Assembly: GCA_034670265.1 (NCBI GenBank)
Contig: JAXMNU010000003.1
Span: forward strand, 186,001 to 250,000
Length of the DNA: 64,000 nucleotides
DNA from: Halomarinibacterium sp034670265
GTDB taxonomy: Bacteria > Bacteroidota > Bacteroidia > Flavobacteriales > Flavobacteriaceae
Direction: 5' to 3'
Shown here: positions 25,302 through 34,244 of the stretch, piece by piece
Layout of the letters: each line of letters starts with the position of its first letter
Numbering within the stretch: position 1 is the first letter of the stretch
Program-made: the position numbers and the translations under genes
The notes under the pieces: generated by a model
What the model was told of the DNA's origin: nothing
What the model saw: only the letters and a program-made list of their open reading frames with translations
Databases searched by the model: none

Positions 25302-26387
25302 TTATTGAATCGAAACTTTTGCTCCGTTATACAATTTCCCTTCTGCAGATATGATATACTGTTCCTCTTTAGATAATCCTGAAAGGACTTCAACTTGATC
25401 TCCAAAGGTTTTACCTATTCGCAACCATCTTAATAGAGCAACATTGCCATTTCCAATGGTGTACACACCTGTTAATTGGCCTTGTTTTACTAAGGCACTT
25501 TCTGGCACATATACAGTAGAAGTTACAGTAGTAGCTTTTCTATCTATTGGGAATTGTACATTCACAAACATTCCCGATAGGATGGGAACATCCGTTTTAT
25601 CTAAGGCTATTTTTACTAAGTATTGTCCTCCTGTATTTCTTGCAGAACTACTTACTTCTACAACAGATCCAGAAATAGTTTTATTAATAGACTTGGCAGT
25701 AACTTCTACTTTACTATCACTTTTAATTTTTGAAATTTCAATTTCAGGAACCATGGCTATTACTTCAAAATTATCAGGAGCTTCCATAGAGATTAAAGGC
25801 ATTCCGGGATTTGCCATGTTTCCTTCTTCTACCGACTTTCCAGTAATTACACCGTTAAATGGAGCGGTAATATTTGAATAGGTAAATTGGGCATTGATTT
25901 CGTTTTTCATTTGTTTTGCAGCTTCCAATCTGGCTTTAGCCATTTCGTAATGAGCAGTTATATCATCTACTTCTTTTTGCGATGCACTATTTTCTGCAAA
26001 TAGATTTTGAAAACGATCGTAATCCTTTTTGGCATTATTGTATGACGCATTTGCTTCGGTAATACTCGCATTTACTTGTGCACGTTTTGCTTGTAAATCG
26101 GTGTTGTTAATTGAAACTAATAATTGACCCTTATTTACTTTATCGCCAACTTTTACATGAACTTTATTTACAAAGCCCATCATTCGCGTACTTAAGTCGG
26201 CACTATTTACCGATTGTATTTTTCCGCTCACATTAAGAAATGGATTGTTTGTGGTGTCTTGTATTGCATTTACAACTACCGTAATAGGAGACGAATTATC
26301 TAAAGCTTCCTTTTTGGAATCACCTCCACAACTCATAGTGGTTATTAAAAGCGTAATAAAAGCAGTTATGTATAAATAGTTTTTCAT
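25302..26387 (-). CDS. RND periplasmic adaptor subunit (membrane fusion protein)
   Basis: A 361-residue lipoprotein (signal peptide ending TTMSC, Cys20). It has the adaptor layout: biotinyl-lipoyl half (about residues 60-100, KVHVKVGDKVNKGQLLVSI), a helical hairpin (about 100-170), the second lipoyl half (FNGVITGKSVEEGNMANPG), a beta-barrel and a membrane-proximal domain. It links the RND pump to the TolC-type channel. It lies 8 bases after the channel gene and 36 bases before the permease gene, in the order channel-adaptor-pump. Confidence 0.93.
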   Translation of the reverse strand: MKNYLYITAFITLLITTMSCGGDSKKEALDNSSPITVVVNAIQDTTNNPFLNVSGKIQSVNSADLSTRMMGFVNKVHVKVGDKVNKGQLLVSINNTDLQAKRAQVNASITEANASYNNAKKDYDRFQNLFAENSASQKEVDDITAHYEMAKARLEAAKQMKNEINAQFTYSNITAPFNGVITGKSVEEGNMANPGMPLISMEAPDNFEVIAMVPEIEISKIKSDSKVEVTAKSINKTISGSVVEVSSSARNTGGQYLVKIALDKTDVPILSGMFVNVQFPIDRKATTVTSTVYVPESALVKQGQLTGVYTIGNGNVALLRWLRIGKTFGDQVEVLSGLSKEEQYIISAEGKLYNGAKVSIQ

Positions 26388-26395
26388 CTTAATTG

Positions 26396-27697
26396 TTATT
26401 CTTTGGTTAAAAATGCTACGTATTGCTTTGCGTAGTTATATTGAAAAATGGTTTGGTAATACTCCAATTGCTTTTGCGCATATTGCGTTTCTGCCATAAG
26501 TAAATCGGTAGTTTTTTCAAGACCTTCTTTGTATCGGTTGCTTCGTATACGTAAAGATTCTTCAGATTGTTCCAGAGCTAGTTTGGATAGTTTCAAACTA
26601 TTTTCTGCATCTTGTAACATACGGTCTGCTTGGTTTAAAGCAACTTGACTTTCCATTTTATATTGGTTGAGCTCTAGCTTCGATTTTTCAAAAGAGGCTT
26701 TACTTTTTTGGGATTTTGCAAAGCGTTGTGCCCCTTCTAAAATATTCCAGCTTAAACTAGCCCCTACAAGATATCCGGTTGCATCTGCTTGAAAGATTTC
26801 ATTGTCATAGAGCTCATAACTTCCAAAGGCATTTAGGCGAGGTAGAAAAGCCATTTTTTCGGACTTATACATTTTTTCATAAGCTTGAGATACGAATTCC
26901 AAGGCTTTGATATCGGCTCTTTCATTTGAAAGTTTTAAAGTGGGTTTGTTTAATCCCTCAACCGAAAGAGAATCGGAAGGCTTTAAAAGTGAGAAACTAG
27001 TGTCATTTATAAGTGCCGAAAGATAATTTGAAGCATTTTTTACATTGCTTTTTGCGTATTGTAATTGGTTTTCAACATCGGTCACTCGAACTTGTACGGC
27101 CAAAACATCTGCTTTTTGAAGGTATCCTTGCGTAAAACTATTTTGAGCTAATTTTAAATTTGCATTTGCAGCTTCTTTGGCTTTTTCAAGGACTTCTACC
27201 ATTTTGTAAGCCAACTGTAATTGCATGTAGGCTTTTTGTGTTTCTAAAGCCACATAATCTTTGGTGCGTTCCCACTGCATTTGAGAGGCATTATACTTAG
27301 CCTTTGCCGCTTTTCTTTGAAAGATTCCATCTATATTTATGAGAGGTTGTTGTATTTCAATTTTTGTGGCAAAATTAGTAGTACGAGCAGGGTCATTTAA
27401 TAACTGCGGATTAAAATCACTTTGTGAGATCACTTCTTGATTTAGTTTTGACCCAAATGCCATTAGGGGATTTGTTGTTGTAATTCCCGTATATGATGCC
27501 GAAATATTGGGTAAAAAAATGGCATTTGTTTGTTGATAATCTGCTTTACTTTCGTTTACCTGTTCACCAATAATTTTAATTGTATTATTGTTTTCAAGCG
27601 CTTTTGAAACCACTTCAGATTTTGTAATTAAAACCGATTCTTGAGAAATCGCTGTTCCTGCCAAAAGCAAAAGAATAATGATATATGTGTATTTCAT
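26396..27697 (-). CDS. TolC-family outer-membrane channel of the RND operon
   Basis: A 433-residue outer-membrane efflux protein: signal peptide (1-18), then two TolC/OEP repeats of long helices with short beta segments. Typical pieces are FLPNISASYTGITTTNPL near residue 60 and the alpha-helical block before the C-terminus. It is the first gene of the pump operon. A TATATTTG -7 box lies 19 bases upstream of the start codon, and a GTAAC-N4-GTTAC palindrome lies further upstream. Confidence 0.92.
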   Translation of the reverse strand: MKYTYIIILLLLAGTAISQESVLITKSEVVSKALENNNTIKIIGEQVNESKADYQQTNAIFLPNISASYTGITTTNPLMAFGSKLNQEVISQSDFNPQLLNDPARTTNFATKIEIQQPLINIDGIFQRKAAKAKYNASQMQWERTKDYVALETQKAYMQLQLAYKMVEVLEKAKEAANANLKLAQNSFTQGYLQKADVLAVQVRVTDVENQLQYAKSNVKNASNYLSALINDTSFSLLKPSDSLSVEGLNKPTLKLSNERADIKALEFVSQAYEKMYKSEKMAFLPRLNAFGSYELYDNEIFQADATGYLVGASLSWNILEGAQRFAKSQKSKASFEKSKLELNQYKMESQVALNQADRMLQDAENSLKLSKLALEQSEESLRIRSNRYKEGLEKTTDLLMAETQYAQKQLEYYQTIFQYNYAKQYVAFLTKE

Positions 27698-27715
27698 CTA
27701 CTATATATTTTGTGG

Positions 27716-27723
27716 CAAATATA
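27716..27723 (-). promoter_or_regulatory. -7 element of the RND operon promoter
   Basis: On the minus strand the bases read TATATTTG, an exact TAnnTTTG box, 18 bases before the start codon. No good -33 TTTG exists at the right distance, as expected for an activator-dependent promoter. Confidence 0.65.
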
Positions 27724-27746
27724 GAGGGAAGGGTATAGGCAAGTCA

Positions 27747-27760
27747 GTAACTTTTGTTAC
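27747..27760. promoter_or_regulatory. Crp/Fnr-type site A: GTAAC-TTTT-GTTAC
   Basis: A perfect 5-4-5 palindrome whose centre is 30.5 bp upstream of the near edge of the -7 box, i.e. about -42 to -44 from the predicted start, class II activator geometry. The same motif recurs at 40414-40427 and 41285-41298. Confidence 0.75.
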
Positions 27761-27870
27761 CGAGAAAAAATACTACAAAATGGGTCTTTAATTTTTTTAG
27801 GGAAGGGAAGCAAACTTTACCATAAAATAGATAATAAAAATACTAGTTAGGTTAGCTTATTTTTTTAATT

Positions 27871-28728
27871 TCAATTGCCGTTTTGTTTTGGGTAATTACA
27901 CAGTTTTTGAACTTCATCTAAAACAAGTTTAATTCTATTGTCTGATAAACCTATCTTTTTCATCTTAGAAGAAGCAGAGATAAGTTCTTTTACCAAAATA
28001 ACATCTTTATTAATAAGTTCATGCTGTTCTTTTTTGGTTAGTGTAGTTAACGTTGTTAAAGGATAAAGTGCATGCGAATCAATATTTTCTTTAAGCCCAT
28101 TATTTATTGGATAATTCCAGCTTAATAAAGTTAATCCAACACATTTTGCGTAGTTTATAGCATCTTCAGTAAATCTTGTATTTGTCACCAACCAACCCTG
28201 TTTTAAATGTGTAACATTATTTGAATTTGTATTCCATTGTTTTTGAATATCCAAAAATCTAGAGTTTATATATAAAGGTGTTTTTACATTGCTAGAAGCT
28301 TTGGCATCTGAATGAAACTTACATTCAATTGCGTAAACGATTCCATCTTTTTCTGCTAATACATCTATTTCATGGGACACACATTCGCCTTTTAATAAGA
28401 CACTAACATTTGTTTTATATCCTTTTTCTTTTAATAAAGCTCCAACCAACCTTTCAAAAGGATATCCAGTAGGTCCTAAATCGAATAAAGCACGTTTTAA
28501 ACTATACCGAGAAGCACAAACTTTATTCTGTTTTTTTAATAAAGTAAAAGCTTTTTTATAAATTTCATTAGACGACATCCCATCATGAATGATGGGGTAA
28601 ATTCCAAGTATAATGGTATCAATAACCTCTTTTGAGGCCCCTGTAGATTGAAGGGAACGTTTTAATTTTTCGAATGAAAAGAGTTCCATTTCACCATTAT
28701 TTTTTTTAATATAAATATGCTTTTCCAT
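27871..28728 (-). CDS. ATP-cone domain fused to a PD-(D/E)xK (Mrr-like) nuclease
   Basis: A 285-residue protein. Residues about 5-88 match an ATP-cone, the nucleotide-sensing domain of ribonucleotide reductases and NrdR (KKNNGEMELFSFEKLKRSL ... SRYSLKRALFDLGP). A nuclease core follows: FERLVGALLKEKGY, then HEIDVLAEKDG with Asp122 and AIECKFH with Glu135/Lys137, the D-ExK pattern of Mrr-like endonucleases. The C-terminal 80 residues are Lys/Leu-rich helix. It is the last gene of the TetR-led operon, 15 bases after the OMPLA-like gene. A DNA-cleaving role gated by nucleotide level is inferred; the biological target is unknown. Confidence 0.8.
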   Translation of the reverse strand: MEKHIYIKKNNGEMELFSFEKLKRSLQSTGASKEVIDTIILGIYPIIHDGMSSNEIYKKAFTLLKKQNKVCASRYSLKRALFDLGPTGYPFERLVGALLKEKGYKTNVSVLLKGECVSHEIDVLAEKDGIVYAIECKFHSDAKASSNVKTPLYINSRFLDIQKQWNTNSNNVTHLKQGWLVTNTRFTEDAINYAKCVGLTLLSWNYPINNGLKENIDSHALYPLTTLTTLTKKEQHELINKDVILVKELISASSKMKKIGLSDNRIKLVLDEVQKLCNYPKQNGN

Positions 28729-28743
28729 GCTAATTTTATGGTA

Positions 28744-29631
28744 TTAAAATCTTAAAACCTCGGTCATAATGCCAAATCGAATAATAGATATTTGATGCTC
28801 AAAATAAATATTGTAATAATCCAAGCCATGATAAAACTGGACAAATAACCCAACATCTTCTAAAAATTTTGGATGATAGTAGAAGGTAAGACTTGCATTA
28901 AACCTATCTAAGTCAAAAACTTCTTTATCATTGTAATTATCCAGCATAATTGTTGTTTCAGCTTTTAAAGAAAAATTTGCTCTTTCATGATGAAAATCCC
29001 TTAAAGGAAACTTATACGATGTAAATGAGTTATGCCAACGTAAACCGCTATATTGTCCTTTTAATTCCTGAAGCATCCAACTTTTTGGATGAATTTCGAT
29101 TGAACTTTTTATAGCTTTAAATGCTTTTAACCTATTGCTATACGCTGTTTTAATAATACCCAACTCAAAAAAATTAGTTGCAAAATTCCCCGCCTGTAAG
29201 TTAATGGTACTGTCTTCATTGTAAAAATTCCCATCTTGACCATTAGAATGATGTGCTAATTTTCCAAATAAAACTAAGCAATTAAGGGTGTCTTGTTTTT
29301 TCGCCTTATAATAAAAAGTGATTTGTGGAATATAGCTTGGCGTACGTACAGGGTAGGACTCTTCATTATACATCCTAATAATAATTTGAGGTGTTAACGT
29401 CGCCAATACTTTTGAATCTTTACGTTCTCTTATTATAAATGATGGATTTACATTGGCTTCAAACATTAAAGGCTCTAGATTACCTATATCTGTTGGAAAG
29501 GTTATATAACTATCAGATTGATTAATTAAAGCTATTTTTTGCAAGTTGAGGTGCGGTAGAATGTCAATATCTTTTTGGGAATATGCAATTTGAAATGCAA
29601 TGAGTGCCAATATTGAGGATAGATTCTTCAT
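28744..29631 (-). CDS. OMPLA-like outer-membrane protein (putative phospholipase A)
   Basis: A 295-residue protein with a signal peptide (1-18, cut near AYSQ) and alternating amphipathic strands along the chain, ending in a Phe, as outer-membrane barrels do. The segment HHSNGQ places His127 and Ser129 in the HxSNG motif of outer-membrane phospholipase A, where the corresponding His142 and Ser144 are catalytic; a possible third Asn lies in ATNFFELG. Overall length is close to OMPLA. It follows the LOG gene with no gap in the TetR operon. OMPLA membership rests on this motif and barrel pattern, so it is probable, not certain. Confidence 0.65.
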   Translation of the reverse strand: MKNLSSILALIAFQIAYSQKDIDILPHLNLQKIALINQSDSYITFPTDIGNLEPLMFEANVNPSFIIRERKDSKVLATLTPQIIIRMYNEESYPVRTPSYIPQITFYYKAKKQDTLNCLVLFGKLAHHSNGQDGNFYNEDSTINLQAGNFATNFFELGIIKTAYSNRLKAFKAIKSSIEIHPKSWMLQELKGQYSGLRWHNSFTSYKFPLRDFHHERANFSLKAETTIMLDNYNDKEVFDLDRFNASLTFYYHPKFLEDVGLFVQFYHGLDYYNIYFEHQISIIRFGIMTEVLRF

Positions 29632-30378
29632 TTATCTGGAATAGCGCTCTCCAAGCCACCATTTTGGTTTAGTTTGTTTTTTAATTAAACCAAATTTTTT
29701 GATGGAATGTGTTTCAATATGAGTAACTAAATCTTCTACCGAATCGGTTACAAAAAGTAGCTTCATATCTTCTGGACTAATACTTTCGTTTTTAGCCATT
29801 AATTGAATATGCTCGCATAATTCTTTATGATATTGGGAATCGAAAATAGCCACAGGAAAATCTTGAATAACCTTTGTTTGAATTAAAGTTAATGCTTCAA
29901 ATAATTCGTCCAATGTGCCAATACCTCCGGGCATTACTACAAAGGCATAAGAATATTTTACCAAAATTACTTTTCGTAGAAAAAAGTACGGTATGTCTAT
30001 CCATTTGTGTAGATACGGATTTGGTTTTTGTTCAAAAGGCAGTATAATATTACACCCTACAGAATAGCCTCCAGATTCATAAGCACCTTTATTGGCAGCT
30101 TCCATAATGCCTGGCCCACCACCAGTCATGACGGTAAATCCAGTTTTTGCAAGTGCAGCGCCAATTTTTTCTGCATTTTTATAATGTTCAGAATCTTTTG
30201 TAAATCTTGCAGAACCAAATACTGTAACACAAGGCCCAATAAAATGCATTTTCCTAAAAGCTTTTATAAAATTAAAAAACACTTTAAATGCAAAAGTAAA
30301 TTCCTTAAATCGAGATAAAGGGCCTCTTACAAATACAGATTCATCTTTGGAAAGTTTAAATTGTGGTTGATTTTTCAT
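29632..30378 (-). CDS. LOG family nucleotide 5'-monophosphate phosphoribohydrolase
   Basis: A 248-residue Rossmann-fold protein of the LOG/TIGR00730 family. It has VTVFGSARF (about residues 51-59), the phosphate-binding GGGPGIMEAANKGA and the active-site signature MPGGIGTLDELFEAL. Such enzymes cleave nucleotide monophosphates to base plus ribose 5-phosphate. The arm before the Rossmann core (residues 1-48) is longer than in the shortest LOG proteins. It starts 5 bases after the ABC permease gene and abuts the OMPLA-like gene. The reason for linkage with efflux genes is unknown. Confidence 0.88.
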   Translation of the reverse strand: MKNQPQFKLSKDESVFVRGPLSRFKEFTFAFKVFFNFIKAFRKMHFIGPCVTVFGSARFTKDSEHYKNAEKIGAALAKTGFTVMTGGGPGIMEAANKGAYESGGYSVGCNIILPFEQKPNPYLHKWIDIPYFFLRKVILVKYSYAFVVMPGGIGTLDELFEALTLIQTKVIQDFPVAIFDSQYHKELCEHIQLMAKNESISPEDMKLLFVTDSVEDLVTHIETHSIKKFGLIKKQTKPKWWLGERYSR

Positions 30379-30383
30379 AATGC

Positions 30384-31505
30384 TTAAGTAGTTTTTTTAT
30401 AACTCCATACCGCCAGTCCATTCATTATAAGAGCATAAAGAAGTGTTTTTAATAACTGCGGAAGGATATCTTTTAAGCCGGAGCCTTTTAGCATTACCAT
30501 GCGCATCACTTCGACAAAGTATTTTATGGGGTTAAACTCAGTAAGAATTTGTGCCCATTTTGGCATACTTTCTATAGGGGTAAACAACCCACTCATTAAG
30601 ATAAAAATAACAGTAAAAAACCACGCAATAAACATGGCTTGTTGTTGTGTTTCTGTAAAGTTTGAAATAAAAAGACCTATGCCCAATACCACTAAAATAT
30701 AAATGGAAGTATAGAAATACATGAGCAATAAACTACCTACCATAGGAACATTAAAAATGATTTTGGCAATGATTAATCCTACAGTCAACAATGCCAACCC
30801 CAAAACCCAAAACGGAAATAACTTACCAATAATAAATTGGCTTTTTCTAATGGGCGTCACATTAATTTGCTCTAAAGTGCCAATTTCTTTTTCACGAACA
30901 ATGTTCATTCCAGAAAGAAATAGCGTAATCATGGTGACCAACAAAACCAATATGCCTGGCACCATAAAGGTCTTATAGTTTAGGGTTTCGTTGTACCAGA
31001 ATAAAGGAATAGCATCAATTGTAATAGGCTGTACTTGTGTGTCTGAAGGTTGTAACAAATCAACAAAAATATCCTTATTAAACCGCTGAACGATTTGGGT
31101 CACATAAACATTCTCAACACCGGCAGCAGCGCCATCAATAGCATTTATAGTTAGACCCAACCTATTTTGTTTTTCTTTTTGTAAATCACGTTCAAAATAA
31201 CGCGGAATTTCTAAAACTACATCAACATTTCCTTTTAGCATCGCGGCACTTGCTGCTGCTTCCGAAGGAAAATCTGTTAAAACTTCAAAATACGTAGATG
31301 CATGAAACCTTTCTATTAAGGCTCTTGATGTAGATGTATGGTCGTTATCGATATAACCAAATGCGATATTTTTTACTTCAAAGGTGGCAGCATTGGAAAG
31401 AATGATAAGTTGGAGTAGGGGTAATACAAAAATGATAGGAAGCATTCCTTTATTTCTAAAGATTTGCTTAAACTCTTTTTGAATAATATAGATTATCGTC
31501 TTCAT
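30384..31505 (-). CDS. ABC-2 type transporter permease (second)
   Basis: A 373-residue permease of the ABC-2 family: one N-terminal helix (about residues 20-40), a large periplasmic domain (about 40-170) and five C-terminal helices with VREKEIGTLEQINVTPI, the cytosolic coupling motif. It resembles YbhR/YhhJ-type permeases used with HlyD adaptors. It overlaps the first permease gene by 1 base, so the two are probably a heterodimer. Confidence 0.92.
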   Translation of the reverse strand: MKTIIYIIQKEFKQIFRNKGMLPIIFVLPLLQLIILSNAATFEVKNIAFGYIDNDHTSTSRALIERFHASTYFEVLTDFPSEAAASAAMLKGNVDVVLEIPRYFERDLQKEKQNRLGLTINAIDGAAAGVENVYVTQIVQRFNKDIFVDLLQPSDTQVQPITIDAIPLFWYNETLNYKTFMVPGILVLLVTMITLFLSGMNIVREKEIGTLEQINVTPIRKSQFIIGKLFPFWVLGLALLTVGLIIAKIIFNVPMVGSLLLMYFYTSIYILVVLGIGLFISNFTETQQQAMFIAWFFTVIFILMSGLFTPIESMPKWAQILTEFNPIKYFVEVMRMVMLKGSGLKDILPQLLKTLLYALIMNGLAVWSYKKTT

Positions 31506-32611
31506 TACTCTAATCTAATTTTATATTTCTTCACACTTAGCGTTATAAAAAACACTGTCATTGCTAATAAAATCAAGGTTTCTTTCCAAATATATTGAAG
31601 ACCTACACCTTTAAGCATAATCCCTTTAATGATGATAATAAACCATTTGGCAGGAATGATATTGCTAATGATTTGAAGCGGTAATGGCATACTCGAAATG
31701 GGGAAAATAAAGCCAGAAAGTAGTATAACGGGAAGCATCAATCCCATTAAGGAAATCATCATTGCCGTTTGTTGGGTTGCCGAAATAGTTGAGATTAAAA
31801 TACCTAAAGCTAATGCCGATATGATAAATAAAATACTTTCCAAGGCCAGCAAAAGCAAGCTTCCTTGCACTGGCATTCCAAATACAAAAATGCTCAACAC
31901 CACAATAACTATAGCATTAATGATAGATAGAAAAATATAAGGAAATACTTTGCCCACAATCACTTGGAATGGTTTTAAAGGAGATACCAATAGAATTTCC
32001 ATGGTGCCCAATTCCTTTTCTCGAGTGATGGAAATGGAAGTCATCATGGCAGATACCAACATTAAAATAATGGTCATCACGCCTGGTACAAACATATACA
32101 CGCTTTTTAATTCTGGATTGTACACCATGCGTGTTTCTGGCACAATTTGGTAAGCAAAGGTGATATCTTTATGTAACTGTTTTTGATACTGTTGTAAAAT
32201 GGCATTTACATAGTTGCTAATAGTATTGGCTGTATTTGGGTCTGTGGCATCAGTAATAATCTGAATCGTTGCGTTGTGTTCTTTAATTAGTTTCTGACTG
32301 AAATCCTTTTCAAAGGTTAAAACGGCTTTGACGTGCCCTTTTTCAAAAACGGAAACAATGTCTGCCTCGCGAGTAATCATTTGTTTGATGCTGAAATACT
32401 TGGATGCCGAAATTTTATTGATGATTTCTTTTGTGGTAGCATCTTTTGAATGATCCAAAATAGCAATATCTACATTGTTTATTTCATTGGTAATGGCAAA
32501 GCCAAATAACAGAATTTGAACAATAGGCATTCCAAAAAGTATAAACAAGGAACGTCTATCTCGAAAAATATGGTAGAATTCTTTTTTTATAAAGCCTATA
32601 AAACGTTTCAT
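31505..32611 (-). CDS. ABC-2 type transporter permease (first)
   Basis: A 368-residue ABC-2 permease with the same plan as its neighbour: N-terminal helix after FYHIFRDRRSLFILFGMP, a periplasmic domain, and C-terminal helices with ITREKELGTMEILLVSPL. With its partner, two ATPases, an HlyD-type adaptor and a TolC-type channel it matches the YbhG-F-S-R layout of E. coli. It overlaps the ATPase gene by 4 bp and the second permease by 1 bp. It exports drugs or hydrophobic compounds in related systems. Confidence 0.92.
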   Translation of the reverse strand: MKRFIGFIKKEFYHIFRDRRSLFILFGMPIVQILLFGFAITNEINNVDIAILDHSKDATTKEIINKISASKYFSIKQMITREADIVSVFEKGHVKAVLTFEKDFSQKLIKEHNATIQIITDATDPNTANTISNYVNAILQQYQKQLHKDITFAYQIVPETRMVYNPELKSVYMFVPGVMTIILMLVSAMMTSISITREKELGTMEILLVSPLKPFQVIVGKVFPYIFLSIINAIVIVVLSIFVFGMPVQGSLLLLALESILFIISALALGILISTISATQQTAMMISLMGLMLPVILLSGFIFPISSMPLPLQIISNIIPAKWFIIIIKGIMLKGVGLQYIWKETLILLAMTVFFITLSVKKYKIRLE

Positions 32612-33336
32612 CCTCTTGCCAGTTTTAAAAACACATCGTTCATCGTTGCGGCACCAAACTGGCGCTTCAATTTTTTTGGGGTATCCAAAGCTTCAATTTT
32701 TCCGTTTACCATTATAGAAACCCGGTCACAATATTCGGCTTCATCCATATAATGCGTGGTTACAAAAATGGTGGTTCCTTGGTGGGCAGCTTTATAAATC
32801 ATTTCCCAAAATTGACGTCTCGTAATGGGGTCAACACCTCCTGTAGGTTCATCTAAAAACACAATTTTAGGGTCGTGTAATAAGGCTACCGAAAACGAAA
32901 TCTTTTGTTTCCAACCCAAAGGCAAAGCACCTACCAACTTATTGGCAACACTTTGTAAACCTAAATCTTCAATCAATTGCGAAGACTTTTCCTTTATCCG
33001 TTTTCTGGATAACCCATATATACCACCAAAAAAGGTGATGTTTTCTTTAACGGTTAAATCGTCATACAAAGCAAATTTCTGACTCATATAACCAATGTTC
33101 TTTTTAATGTCTTCGGCATGGCTAAATACGTCAAAACCGGCAACAGTTGCCTTTCCAGAGGTGGGTTTCGAAATGCCTATCAACATTTTCATGGCTGTGG
33201 TTTTTCCAGCACCATTGGCACCCAAAAACCCAAAGATCTCGCCTTTTTCAACATTAAAAGTAATCGCGTTTACAGCTGTAAAATCACCAAACGTTTTGGT
33301 TAACCCATCTGCTTCTATGGCTTTGTCGTTATTCAT
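32608..33336 (-). CDS. ABC transporter ATP-binding protein (second)
   Basis: A 242-residue ABC ATPase: Walker A GANGAGKTT, Walker B IVFLDEPTGG and switch His in FVTTHYMDEAEYCD are clear. The segment LVGALPLGWKQKISFSVALL stands where the LSGGQ signature should be and is degenerate (LPLGWKQ). The paired ATPase encoded upstream has an intact LSGGM, so the dimer probably has one strong and one weak catalytic site. It overlaps its neighbours by 1 and 4 bp. Confidence 0.92.
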   Translation of the reverse strand: MNNDKAIEADGLTKTFGDFTAVNAITFNVEKGEIFGFLGANGAGKTTAMKMLIGISKPTSGKATVAGFDVFSHAEDIKKNIGYMSQKFALYDDLTVKENITFFGGIYGLSRKRIKEKSSQLIEDLGLQSVANKLVGALPLGWKQKISFSVALLHDPKIVFLDEPTGGVDPITRRQFWEMIYKAAHQGTTIFVTTHYMDEAEYCDRVSIMVNGKIEALDTPKKLKRQFGAATMNDVFLKLARG

Positions 33337-34238
33337 TATTTTGCTAATTCCATAAAGGTGTCTTCAATAGTAGCCTTCGTTTTTTCTATTTCTATGGCTG
33401 TAAGATTTTTGGATTCTAAATAGTGAAATAGTTCTTTAGGGTTAACGTCTGCTCTAGTATCTGTATAATGTACATACTCTCCAAAGGGATAGACGCTGTG
33501 TTTAAACTCATAAGCATTTAAACACTGAATTAGTAAATACATATTATTTGCACGAATATTGTAAATGGGTTTTGGATAATGCTTTACAATAGCTTCAGGC
33601 GTATCTATCTCCAAAATCTTTCCGTCTTGAATAAGTGCAATCCTGTCGCATAATTCTGCTTCATCCATATAGGGTGTGGAAACCAAAATAGTAATCCCTT
33701 TTTGTTGGAGTCGCTTCAACATTTCCCAGAATTCCTTTCTGGAAACAGGATCCACGCCAGTTGTAGGCTCGTCCAAAAACAATACTTTGGGCTTATGTAT
33801 CAAGGCACAACTTAAAGCAAGTTTTTGTTTCATACCGCCAGAAAGCTTTCCAGCGCGACGATCTTTAAAAGGTTCAATTTGAATGTAAATCTCTTTTATC
33901 AAGTCGTAGTTTTCTTCGATAGTAGTGCCAAATATGGTAGCAAAAAAGTTCAGGTTTTCTTCTACCGTTAAATCTTGATAAAGTGAAAATTTCCCAGGCA
34001 TATAGCCAACGCTATTCCGAATCTTCTTATAATCTGTAACCACATTATAACCAGCTACTGTTGCTGTGCCTTCATCGGCTATTAAAAGCGTGGTTAAAAT
34101 CCTAAAGAGGGTTGTTTTTCCTGCACCATCGGGCCCAATGAGACCAAAAAGTTCACCAGGTTTTATTTCAAAGGAAATATCCTGTAAGGCGTTTACTTTT
34201 TTATAGGATTTGCTAATATGGCTTACAGAAATACTCAC
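33336..34238 (-). CDS. ABC transporter ATP-binding protein (first)
   Basis: A 300-residue ABC ATPase with Walker A GPDGAGKTT, intact signature LSGGMKQKLALSCAL, Walker B VLFLDEPTTGVDP and a His-loop position reading VSTPYMDEAELCD, where Pro replaces the switch His. A roughly 70-residue C-terminal extension follows the ATPase core. Together with the second ATPase (degenerate signature, intact His) it suggests an asymmetric heterodimer. The start is GTG at 34238; it lies 6 bases after the OsmC gene. Confidence 0.9.
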   Translation of the reverse strand: MSISVSHISKSYKKVNALQDISFEIKPGELFGLIGPDGAGKTTLFRILTTLLIADEGTATVAGYNVVTDYKKIRNSVGYMPGKFSLYQDLTVEENLNFFATIFGTTIEENYDLIKEIYIQIEPFKDRRAGKLSGGMKQKLALSCALIHKPKVLFLDEPTTGVDPVSRKEFWEMLKRLQQKGITILVSTPYMDEAELCDRIALIQDGKILEIDTPEAIVKHYPKPIYNIRANNMYLLIQCLNAYEFKHSVYPFGEYVHYTDTRADVNPKELFHYLESKNLTAIEIEKTKATIEDTFMELAK

Positions 34239-34244
34239 CTAACA

